Assembly: GCA_046313675.1 (NCBI GenBank)
Contig: JBKBXU010000194.1
Span: 1 to 8,709 of the forward strand
DNA: 8,709 bases
Direction of reading: 5' to 3'
DNA from: JBKBXU01 sp046313675
GTDB taxonomy: Bacteria; Bacteroidota; Bacteroidia; Cytophagales; Cytophagaceae
A program made the translations under genes and the position numbers. Below, in pieces: positions 1 to 5,408 of this stretch; position 1 is the stretch's first letter, and the number at the start of each line of letters is the position of its first letter. The notes beneath the pieces are model-generated. The model was not told the origin of the DNA, made no database searches, and saw nothing but the letters and a program-made list of their open reading frames with translations.

Positions 1-250
1 GGATCCGCCGACTTGTATTTCCTTATCACCGTTTCGATTAGTAGTAGTAAAATCAAATTCTGCTTTCATATGGTGTTCGCTGGATTCAAGAATTGTCAAT
101 GTTCCATCTACCTCATGCCCATAATCAGTTTCCCCGGAATAATCGATAAACAGAACAGAAAATTTACCATCGTCTTTTTCTGTTTCATTGGAAGTTGCCA
201 AGGGGTATGTGCCAGGAGGTAAGGGTGAAGGCCTGTTGCTAAATTCCTTG
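1..250 (-). pseudogene. Frame-shifted continuation of the lipoprotein gene, cut by the window edge
   Basis: Dropping one T from the T9 run at 253-261 gives an uninterrupted frame down to position 1. It reads SKEFSNRPSPLPPGTYPLA and continues through a segment with FSVLFIDYSGETDYGHEVDG, TLTILESSEHHMKAEFDF and TTTNRNGDKEIQVGGS. This looks like real coding sequence. The PPGTYPL turn, the GTLTI strand, the EFDF strand and the final NGDKEIQVGGSF-type ending match the repetitive beta-sandwich style of many short Bacteroidota lipoproteins, which is a style match and not a named family. The piece has no plausible start of its own and is in register with the lipoprotein only after a one-base change. 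It is a true frameshift, a slippery or phase-variable tract, or a sequence error. The 3' end lies beyond the window. Confidence 0.55.
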
Positions 251-523
251 CTAAAAAAAAAGGGAAAAGTCGGGACTTGAATTTGGGGCATCGTGTTTTG
301 AGGCAACAATAAATATAAACCCTGCACTTGCAGCACCAGAGAGTGAAGACTGGGCATTGGTAGAGTCTTCCCCTGAGCTATCCCCTGTAAAGCTAAAAGT
401 TAAATAAGTTTCAAGCTGATCACGGGGATCTTCATTGCTTGTAGTGTTTAGGTCGTCTTTTTTAGAGCAGGAGATAGAGACGAAAACTATAAAAAGTAAT
501 AATAAACAGGAATTGTTGCGCAT
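251..523 (-). CDS. Small lipoprotein, N-terminal part, frame ends at a T9 run
   Basis: This is a predicted outer- or inner-membrane lipoprotein of 90 residues as read. The ATG at 523 gives MRNNSCLLLLFIVFVSISC, a charged start, a hydrophobic stretch and a lipobox SISC followed by SKKDD, which is typical of Bacteroidota lipoproteins. A longer upstream frame to 676 exists, but it places the signal peptide inside the protein, so the ATG at 523 is preferred. After the Cys comes an acidic Ser/Thr-rich linker, then a strand-like segment (ETYLTFSFTG) and an Ala/Gly-rich segment. The frame stops at 251 immediately after a run of nine T on the coding strand (253-261). One base fewer in that run would carry the reading frame through to the window edge, so this is probably the front part of a longer gene. 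The function is unknown; no domain was recognised with confidence. Confidence 0.6.
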   Translation of the reverse strand: MRNNSCLLLLFIVFVSISCSKKDDLNTTSNEDPRDQLETYLTFSFTGDSSGEDSTNAQSSLSGAASAGFIFIVASKHDAPNSSPDFSLFF

Positions 524-669
524 AAAGATAAGTTTTAAAGGTGAAACATAGCCAACAAAGAAGCAGTACCAGTTTAAGGTATACAAAAGAAACAAAATAT
601 CAATGGATTGCAAGTTTTTGGGAAACGAATGACATTTAACCTGAAATATCCAATAGAACTTTCTATTAC

Positions 670-774
670 GTAGCAAAATAAATCAAATCAGCCGCTTCGC
701 TCGCATTTGCGTCTTAACCATAGCGCTGCTATGCTTTGCTACGCAAATACACTGATTTATTGTTCTTTTGCTAC
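670..774. repeat. Long imperfect palindrome, REP- or MITE-like
   Basis: Four nested pairs of exact inverted arms occupy this intergenic stretch. They are GTAGCAAAA at 670-678 with TTTTGCTAC at 766-774, AAATCAG at 685-691 with CTGATTT at 752-758, ATTTGCGT at 705-712 with ACGCAAAT at 741-748, and CATAGC at 719-724 with GCTATG at 728-733 around a three-base loop. The left side carries an extra CG-rich 13-base segment (692-704) against three bases on the right, so the structure would have a bulge. No T tract follows the central stem directly, so this is not a standard terminator. It sits between two minus-strand genes. A dispersed palindromic element is the likeliest reading. A bidirectional attenuator is possible. 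Confidence 0.6.
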
Positions 775-853
775 TCATGACGAAATCTATCGCATAATCC
801 AGGTTTAAGGATGGATGCCCTTCGGGAATTTTGAAATGCTGATTTTGAATTGG

Positions 854-944
854 TTTTCCTCGCTCTCACTCTCACTCTTTCTCTCCGTTCTCACTCTCCC
901 CACTCTTTTAAGGGTGACAACCAATAATTCAAAATTCAAAATTT
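854..944. repeat. CT-rich degenerate repeat followed by AATTCAAA repeats
   Basis: Positions 854-909 are almost pure pyrimidine on the plus strand, built from CTCTC, ACTCTC and CTCCC units with few interruptions. A closely similar tract occurs at about 4371-4452. Positions 926-944 then repeat AATTCAAA in tandem. With the palindrome at 670-774, these repeats make up most of the gap between 524 and 951. Positions 775-853 show no gene and no clear structure apart from a short CCC-TTC-GGG hairpin near 828-836. Confidence 0.55.
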
Positions 945-951
945 AACATTA

Positions 952-1626
952 CTAAAGGTGGTACATGATCGATTTCTCGAAAGGAGACCATAAAGCGGTG
1001 CGCACCCCGGCAATTTTCAGGCCTTTACCGGTCCAGCAGTTGCAGGTTTTGAAAAGATTGTACCTGCCAGTCCCTTCATAAAAATTATCGTCAACACCAT
1101 CATAATGGCGGCCTGGAATCAATAAAATATTTCCCTTAGGATCTTTTTGAAAGGATGCATCTATGTATTCCACCAATTTTAAGTATTGCTCTGGAGAAAT
1201 ACGGATCATTTTACTTTTCTCATTCAACTCCGGGCTTTGTTTATACATGGTGACATGCATGGCAGAGGTGCCAAGCCAGAAAGCAGCTTTAAATGCAGTA
1301 GAAAATTTTAGGTCTGACCAGGTAGGTGTATCAAGATAGAAGCCTTTATCGCCCCAACCGAAGGAAACGAACTCTGCATCATTGCTTTGAAAGTCGTGAT
1401 CCGGAATTTTATTTTTCCAATTATAAACTTCATTAGTGGCCGGTAAAACCAGGTCGGTATGTACGCCATTGGAAGTAACATAAATCTCTATGCCCTCCTC
1501 AAGGGAGGTAAAGGTGGTATTTACAGGGATCAGGGAAAGTCCTATAGCAAATGCAAGATAGACTACCGTTAGGACAGGTAGTATGCCAATCGACCACAAG
1601 ACGGCTTTCGTATATTTTCTTTTCAT
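952..1626 (-). CDS. DUF2459 / TIGR02117 family membrane-anchored protein
   Basis: The protein has 224 residues from the ATG at 1626. An in-frame TTG twelve bases upstream would add four residues but is less likely. Residues 8-32 form one hydrophobic segment that would anchor the protein in the inner membrane with the rest outside the cytoplasm. The family signature is visible in three blocks: NGVHTDLVLP with His56, FVSFGWGDKGFYLDTPTW at about 87-104, and TCNCWTGKGLKIAGV with Cys195 and Cys197 near the C-terminus. The length matches the family, which is widespread in Proteobacteria and Bacteroidota and has no established biochemical role. Conserved His and Cys residues of this kind resemble those of papain-like folds, but that is inference. 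It is transcribed divergently from the three-paralog cluster. No terminator is obvious downstream, where the CT-rich repeat follows. The family call is firm; the function is unknown. Confidence 0.85.
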   Translation of the reverse strand: MKRKYTKAVLWSIGILPVLTVVYLAFAIGLSLIPVNTTFTSLEEGIEIYVTSNGVHTDLVLPATNEVYNWKNKIPDHDFQSNDAEFVSFGWGDKGFYLDTPTWSDLKFSTAFKAAFWLGTSAMHVTMYKQSPELNEKSKMIRISPEQYLKLVEYIDASFQKDPKGNILLIPGRHYDGVDDNFYEGTGRYNLFKTCNCWTGKGLKIAGVRTALWSPFEKSIMYHL

Positions 1627-1663
1627 TTTGCAGAACAAAAGCAGTACGCTAATGTATATAATA

Positions 1664-1786
1664 TTTTACAACATATGAAGTAGCCTTTCCGGTTCTGATT
1701 AATTATAGTTTTTAAGGTAGCAAACAAATGGAAATTAAGTTCAAGATACCCAATTTGAACATGGCTAGAAAAACTATGTTGTAAAA
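1664..1786. promoter_or_regulatory. 12-base inverted repeat framing a divergent promoter region
   Basis: TTTTACAACATA at 1664-1675 and TATGTTGTAAAA at 1775-1786 are exact inverted copies separated by 99 bases. Read towards each gene, both give TATGTTGTAAAA followed one base later by TAT, so the minus-strand gene (start 1626) and the plus-strand cluster (start 1820) share the same upstream word at 36-38 and 33 bases from their start codons. The plus copy contains TTG at 1779-1781, followed after 17 bases by TAAATTTT at 1799-1806. This is close to the Bacteroidota TTG / TAnnTTTG promoter but lacks the final G. The pair may be matched promoter elements, an operator, or the arms of an invertible segment. 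The function is inferred only. Confidence 0.4.
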
Positions 1787-1819
1787 GTATAGGCACTTTA
1801 AATTTTCGGGGAGATGGGT

Positions 1820-2377
1820 ATGTTTGGTATAGGAAAAGGAAAAAAGAAAGAGGAGAAGGAAAAGATACTGCGCCGTGATGAGATGGAGGCAAAAGATGAC
1901 AAGCCTACAGAGCCTGATGTAATTCTTGATATTCCGGAACTCAAAGTTGATGAGATAAAAATCAAGGTAAGGGATTTGGAAGCTCATGTATCTGTGGATG
2001 CTAAATTTGCAGATTTTGTTCAGGTAGAAGCGGGGATCAGTGCTCATATAGGTAAGGTAGATATTGAAATTGAAGATGTAAGGGTAGAAGCTTACCTTAA
2101 GGTTCGTCTTGAGCGCGTGAAGGCTATATTGAACAGGACTGTGGCAACTCTTAATAATAATCCGGAGTTGCTAAAGGCAATCCTTAAGCCAATTGCAGAA
2201 GGAGGAGGAAAAGCAACAGAGGGAGTTGGAGAAGCCGTGGGAAATGTGGTAGGACAAATTGGAGAAGGAGCCAAAAACGGTATGCAAAGTATGGTAGCGA
2301 AGACAGGTGATGCGCTAAGTAAAATAAAGCTTCGTTCCGGAATAAAGAAAATGCTAAAGAATGTCAATATTTTATAA
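1820..2377 (+). CDS. Paralog 1 of an unrecognised tandem family, Gly-rich tail
   Basis: The protein has 185 residues, no signal peptide and no membrane segment, so it is probably cytoplasmic. GGGGAG at 1808-1813 touches an ATG at 1814 but lies six bases from the ATG at 1820, so the latter start is preferred. The N-terminus is a short Lys/Glu-rich arm (about 1-30). Residues 31-124 form the core shared with the next two genes. It begins EPDVILDIP and alternates hydrophobic and polar residues as beta strands would. It then has EAYLKVRLERV and a helical NNNPELLKAILKP. The tail (125-185) is rich in Gly, Ala and Glu with repeated GEG / GVGEA units, consistent with an amphipathic or flexible helix. 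By hand count the core is identical to paralog 3 at about 48 of 94 positions and to paralog 2 at about 42. No known domain was recognised with confidence. It is the first gene of the cluster. Confidence 0.8.
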   Translation: MFGIGKGKKKEEKEKILRRDEMEAKDDKPTEPDVILDIPELKVDEIKIKVRDLEAHVSVDAKFADFVQVEAGISAHIGKVDIEIEDVRVEAYLKVRLERVKAILNRTVATLNNNPELLKAILKPIAEGGGKATEGVGEAVGNVVGQIGEGAKNGMQSMVAKTGDALSKIKLRSGIKKMLKNVNIL

Positions 2378-2414
2378 ATACTTGATTGATTTTAAATAAG
2401 ATAAATAATTTACA

Positions 2415-2951
2415 ATGAAGCTTAGGAATCTGTTTAAGGGGAAGAAAGGAAAGCAAGGGGAGAAGGAAAAAAAATCTGATCAAAAGTCAGATGTAAGGGA
2501 AAATAAACATTCTACGCAGGTTGAGGTTCAAGAAGAAGGGAAATCTCAAAGCGAAAAGAATCGAAAAGAAAGAATCAAACTTAAGGAACACACGATGGGT
2601 TTTCCTTCCGATGTTGATGGCACCGAGGTGGATGTGATTTTGGAAATTCCTGAGGTAAAAGTGGAAAGACTACGGATCAATGTTGAGGATATTGATGTTC
2701 GGGTTAATCTTTTCGTACAGGCCATTAATGCAATAACAATAAAAGCCGGAGTGCATGTGCACCTGGATCAGGTAGAAATTGAGATTAAAGGAGTCCGTGC
2801 GGAAGCTTATTTGCAGATACGGTTGGAAAGGGTCAAGCAAGTTCTTGTGAAGGTTATGCAAATGCTTGACAATAACTCCAAAACGCTTGCGGAAATTCTC
2901 AAACCTTTAACCAAAGGAGCAGGGAAAGCAGTAGCACAGATAGGTCAATAA
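2415..2951 (+). CDS. Paralog 2 of the tandem family, long charged N-terminus
   Basis: The protein has 178 residues and no signal peptide. It starts at the ATG at 2415, 37 bases after paralog 1, so cotranscription is likely. The N-terminal 70 residues are strongly charged and probably disordered. They start MKLRNLFKGKKGK, which resembles the FGIGKGKKK start of paralog 1, and then run on much longer. The shared core occupies 71-164 (EVDVILEIPE ... YLQIRLERV ... EILKP), with no gap against the other two. Residues 101-110 (VQAINAITIK) are the most divergent block. Paralog 1 matches there at none of ten positions, while hydrophobic alternation is kept. Only 14 residues follow the core, so the Gly-rich tail of the other copies is nearly absent. 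A strong terminator lies 48 bases downstream. The function is unknown. Confidence 0.8.
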   Translation: MKLRNLFKGKKGKQGEKEKKSDQKSDVRENKHSTQVEVQEEGKSQSEKNRKERIKLKEHTMGFPSDVDGTEVDVILEIPEVKVERLRINVEDIDVRVNLFVQAINAITIKAGVHVHLDQVEIEIKGVRAEAYLQIRLERVKQVLVKVMQMLDNNSKTLAEILKPLTKGAGKAVAQIGQ

Positions 2952-2998
2952 GGCAACAGCTGGTTTTAGCCCAGGCATTTTGCCATGATAAAGAACAG

Positions 2999-3032
2999 AG
3001 AAGGCTGCCTCTTAAATGGCGCCTTCTTTTTT
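2999..3032 (+). terminator. Rho-independent terminator between paralogs 2 and 3
   Basis: AGAAGGC (2999-3005) pairs with GCCTTCT (3021-3027). Across a bulged T, GCC (3007-3009) pairs with GGC (3018-3020), giving a ten-pair stem with an eight-base loop. T follows through 3032. It should end most transcription of the first two genes, so paralog 3 either has its own promoter or is served by read-through. Confidence 0.8.
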
Positions 3033-3061
3033 ATAAAATTTTTAATAAAGAGTATTTAGCT

Positions 3062-3571
3062 ATGTCAGAAGAGCAAAAGAAAAAAATATCTGATGAGGAC
3101 ATGGAATTTTCCTCCTCTAAGGCAGATGATCAAATAGAACCGGATGTGATTCTGGATGTACCCCACCTCAAAATTGGCGAGATTAAGATGAATGTTGAAA
3201 ATCTTGATGCTCAGATATCGGTGAAGGCACAATTGGCAAATTTTGTCAATATTGAAGTAGGTACGAAAATTCATATTGACAAAGTGAACCTTGAAATCAA
3301 AGAAGTAGAAACTGAAGCTCACCTGCGTGTACGCTTGAAGAGGGTGGAACGCATACTGTTGAAATCCCTGAAATTCCTTGAAGAAAATCCGGAGGTGGTA
3401 AAGAATTTCCTGAAATCTGCTGGAGAAGGCATGCAGCAAGCAAAAGACAATGAAAATGGTTCCGGCATTGCCAGCAAAATTGGCGATGGTATCCAGTCGG
3501 CAGGAAAAGCACTGGGTGAGAATAAAGCCGGGGAGTGGGTGCAGAAAGCAGGAGAAAAAGTATCAGGGTAG
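3062..3571 (+). CDS. Paralog 3 of the tandem family, Gly/Lys-rich tail
   Basis: The protein has 169 residues from the ATG at 3062, 30 bases beyond the terminator that follows paralog 2. There is no signal peptide. A short acidic N-terminus (1-25) leads into the core at 26-119 (EPDVILDVP ... AHLRVRLKRV ... ENPEVVKNFLKS). This core is closer to paralog 1 than to paralog 2. The tail (120-169) is rich in Gly, Ala, Lys and Glu with loose repeats such as GDGIQSAGKA and GEWVQKAGEK, suggesting an amphipathic helix. Its stop codon lies only 13 bases before the next start, with GAGGAG (3571-3576) between them, so this gene and the next two form one transcription unit. The promoter is not identified. 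The function is unknown. Confidence 0.8.
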   Translation: MSEEQKKKISDEDMEFSSSKADDQIEPDVILDVPHLKIGEIKMNVENLDAQISVKAQLANFVNIEVGTKIHIDKVNLEIKEVETEAHLRVRLKRVERILLKSLKFLEENPEVVKNFLKSAGEGMQQAKDNENGSGIASKIGDGIQSAGKALGENKAGEWVQKAGEKVSG

Positions 3572-3584
3572 AGGAGCTGATGGT

Positions 3585-3824
3585 ATGGAAGAAAAGAAAG
3601 ACAGAGAGGAAAATGATGAGGCCCTAGATAAGCTTAAGGCTGAGGTTACGGCCAGTGCCGAAACCCGCAAAAAGGATGTTAAAAAAGACGTTAAAAAGGG
3701 GGAAAGAAAAATAGAAAACCGCAACGTCAGGATATTACTTGAAAAGGGAATACAGGCCAAATTCTGGATAAAAAAGGTCTTTGATAAAACTACAGGAGAA
3801 AAAATTAAAACAAAAGAGGAATAG
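3585..3824 (+). CDS. Small Lys/Glu-rich protein of the paralog cluster
   Basis: The protein has 79 residues from the ATG at 3585. A longer reading from 3450 overlaps paralog 3, and the start at 3585 has GAGGAG eight bases upstream, so the short form is chosen. The N-terminal half is highly charged (MEEKKDREEN, then a run of KKDV/KKGE units at about 29-41) and probably a helix or coiled coil. The C-terminal part (NVRILLEKGIQAKFWIKKVFDKTTGEKI) is more hydrophobic, and the aromatic pair in KFWIKKVF suggests a small packed segment or a surface for binding a partner. One base separates its stop from the next start, so translation is likely coupled. It is not recognised as any family. Confidence 0.65.
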   Translation: MEEKKDREENDEALDKLKAEVTASAETRKKDVKKDVKKGERKIENRNVRILLEKGIQAKFWIKKVFDKTTGEKIKTKEE

Positions 3825-3825
3825 T

Positions 3826-4092
3826 ATGTCAGAGGAAACAAGCAAACCTGGGAAAAATAAAGAGCCTGATATTGAGTTTGTTGTACGTGCTAAAATGAAA
3901 GAAATGCATGTGGTAAAAGCAGGTAAGGTAGAAGTAAGCTCTTACAGCAACATCAAACATAATGAAATTCATGAAAGCATGAGGATAAATTTGCCGGATG
4001 AAATTAAGGATGGTGAAACATATAAAGATGCAGAAATTCATTCCCGAAGGGGGAATGTGATTGATGAGGGAGAAATTAGGAGCAAGTTTTGA
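3826..4092 (+). CDS. Small soluble protein closing the paralog cluster
   Basis: The protein has 88 residues from the ATG at 3826, with AGAGGA five bases upstream inside the end of the preceding gene. After a Lys-rich start, NKEPDIEFVVRAKMKEMHVV recalls the EPDVILD entry of the three paralogs, followed by alternating polar and hydrophobic residues (KAGKVEVSSYS). The rest (HNEIHESMRINLPDEI, then a Gly/Asp-rich end) looks like a small beta-rich domain. No signal peptide or membrane segment is present. Whether the EPD entry is true homology or chance is unclear. No terminator is seen in the following bases, and a repeat-rich gap begins directly downstream. The function is unknown. Confidence 0.65.
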   Translation: MSEETSKPGKNKEPDIEFVVRAKMKEMHVVKAGKVEVSSYSNIKHNEIHESMRINLPDEIKDGETYKDAEIHSRRGNVIDEGEIRSKF

Positions 4093-4226
4093 GTTTTAAG
4101 GGTTAGTTTTAAGTTATGGAATGACAAAACCATCGTGCTATAAAGAGGCCTAAGAAACGGCAATATCCTTACCATCATGCGAGGAGGAACTTTTCCAACA
4201 ACTCGCAATTCGTAGTTTATCCATTC

Positions 4227-4381
4227 GTAATTATCTCGCTCTCCGCAGCCGATTTTAACACGGAGTTCACACAGAGTATGGCACGGAGGAACACAGAGAA
4301 GGTTTTTAAACTTGGTTTGAAACTGACAATCTGATTTAGGGGAGCTGCCGAAGACTGAAGGGTAATTATCTCGCTCTCCGC
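4227..4381. repeat. 20-base exact direct repeat flanking a 115-base insert
   Basis: Positions 4227-4246 and 4362-4381 are identical over 20 bases, starting GTAATTATC and ending GCTCTCCGC. The 115 bases between them hold a cluster of CACGGAG and CACAGAG words (4259-4298). The second copy runs straight into the CT-rich tract. The arrangement suggests duplication or recombination inside a repeat mosaic, or a short insertion. Upstream (4093-4226) there is no gene and no clear structure apart from two ATTCGTA-like words (4208-4214 and 4223-4229). Confidence 0.55.
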
Positions 4382-4452
4382 TCTCCATTCCCCGCTCCCC
4401 ACTCCCCACTCTCGCTCTCCACTCTCCACTCTCATTTTCTACTCCCCTTTTT
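4371..4452. repeat. CT-rich degenerate repeat, second copy
   Basis: This is about 80 bases of nearly pure pyrimidine made of CTCTCC, CCCCACT and ACTCTC units, closely similar in wording to the tract at 854-909. Both are between genes and have C and T on the plus strand. An apparent minus-strand reading frame across it (Gly-Glu-Ser-Arg repeats) is only a product of the low complexity. Confidence 0.6.
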
Positions 4453-4576
4453 CCATTAACCAATAACCATTAACCCATTAACCTAACTCTGTTATTAAGT
4501 TGCTAGTTGCCAGATTGTTATTTGTTAACTCATTGGCCATTAACCATTATCCATTAACCCAATACCCCATTAACTT
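4453..4576. repeat. Degenerate CCATTAAC short tandem repeat
   Basis: CCATTAAC, ACCATTAACC and close variants such as CCAATAACC and CCATTATCC recur about eight times in two blocks (4453-4493 and 4532-4576). A spacer of about 40 bases lies between the blocks. Units are spaced at seven to ten bases and are imperfect, like the degenerate heptamer repeats known between genes in cyanobacteria and Bacteroidota. The block ends 75 bases before the DUF305 gene and could overlap its promoter region. Confidence 0.6.
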
Positions 4577-4651
4577 CCTCAAAAAAACTTTACCCTTTTT
4601 AACATTTTTAAAACTACCTGGTTTACAAAGAAAGTAAGAGAAACAATAGAT

Positions 4652-5302
4652 ATGAAGAGAATAGTATATAGTGTTATGTTTTTAGCCGGAAGTATCATCT
4701 TCATGGCGTCGTGTGGTGAGAGACCTGCTACTTCTGATAGAAGAGCGGAAATGCCTGAGGTTGCAGAAGAAGTTGCATCTTCAAATCTGATCAATGCTAT
4801 GATAAGTTCTGTGAATGAAATGCGGGAACTTGAGTTGACCGGTGATCCGGATTATGATTTTGCTAATCTTTTTGCCCGCCATCGTGAAGGTGGAATCGCT
4901 TTAGCTGAAGAGCAAATCGACAACGGCCAGGATGTGGCTCTTGTGGAGTATGCAGAGAGAGTACAAAGACGAAATGAGCAAGAAAAGGAGATCTTAGAAG
5001 AATTTACTTCTGAATATACACCTGAAACTCAAAATGAGGCTTTCACAAATGAGGTGAACAGGCTGATTGACCTGCGTGAGTCGGAGATCAGTCACCTGGA
5101 TTTGACCGGTGATGAAGATCAGGATTTTGCTCGTGCTATGGCTACCCATCATGAACATGGACTTCGCCTGGCGAGATTATATCAGAACTACGGACGTGTT
5201 CAGGAACTTCGCAGCATGGCTGATGAAATGGTAGAAATTCAGGAGTCGGAACTTCGTTCACTTAGCCGCTATATACAGCAGCAGGAAGAGGAAGATGTTT
5301 AA
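4652..5302 (+). CDS. DUF305-type lipoprotein with two half-repeats
   Basis: The protein has 216 residues. The signal peptide and lipobox (FMASC, Cys21) make it a lipoprotein facing the periplasm or cell surface. Two copies of a helical unit follow. The first has LTGDPDYDF at 62-70 and RHREGG at 76-81; the second has LTGDEDQDF at 151-159 and THHEHG at 165-170. Each is followed by a long helix with a QxxE pattern. This is the DUF305 pattern of a conserved DxDFxxxMxxHHxxG motif in a ferritin-like helical bundle. The second half keeps the His pair (166-167), while the first has Arg-His-Arg, so only one half is likely to bind a metal if the family does so. The role in the family is unproven. It stands alone, with a terminator 38 bases downstream. 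The start at 4652 places the signal peptide correctly; the upstream ribosome site is weak. Confidence 0.85.
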   Translation: MKRIVYSVMFLAGSIIFMASCGERPATSDRRAEMPEVAEEVASSNLINAMISSVNEMRELELTGDPDYDFANLFARHREGGIALAEEQIDNGQDVALVEYAERVQRRNEQEKEILEEFTSEYTPETQNEAFTNEVNRLIDLRESEISHLDLTGDEDQDFARAMATHHEHGLRLARLYQNYGRVQELRSMADEMVEIQESELRSLSRYIQQQEEEDV

Positions 5303-5339
5303 AACTTTGTGATTTAGGTTAATATAAGTTAGTCAGGAC

Positions 5340-5370
5340 GAAAGAGGGCGTGGTTGCCCTCTTTCTTATT
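5340..5370 (+). terminator. Terminator after the DUF305 lipoprotein gene
   Basis: GAAAGAGGGC (5340-5349) pairs perfectly with GCCCTCTTTC (5356-5365) around a six-base loop, followed by TTATTTAT. The T tract is short and mixed, but the stem is strong and its position 38 bases after the stop codon is right. It may also act on minus-strand transcripts that run past the small gene at 5409. Confidence 0.75.
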
Positions 5371-5408
5371 TATACCCTCTCAAGTCTTTAACATCTCCTC
5401 CGGGGTTC

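Noticed and set aside
1..6. GGATCC at the very first base, a BamHI site
   Set aside because: It may mark a cloning boundary, but a six-base match at one edge is not evidence of anything biological.
13..222. A 69-residue plus-strand reading frame at the left edge
   Set aside because: It is antisense to the shifted lipoprotein frame, lacks a ribosome site and has a composition unlike a folded protein.
1820..3571. Gas vesicle protein GvpA-like reading of the paralog core
   Set aside because: The strand-then-helix pattern is loosely similar, but the GvpA opening and its fixed length of about 70 residues are missing, and no other gvp gene is present.
4038..4463. Minus-strand reading frames of 141 and 72 residues with Gly-Glu-Ser-Arg repeats
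   Set aside because: They come from translating the CT-rich and CACGGAG repeats. The composition is low complexity and there is no start signal.
4453..4576. CRISPR array
   Set aside because: Units are seven to ten bases, imperfect and unevenly spaced, with no spacers of normal length and no cas gene.
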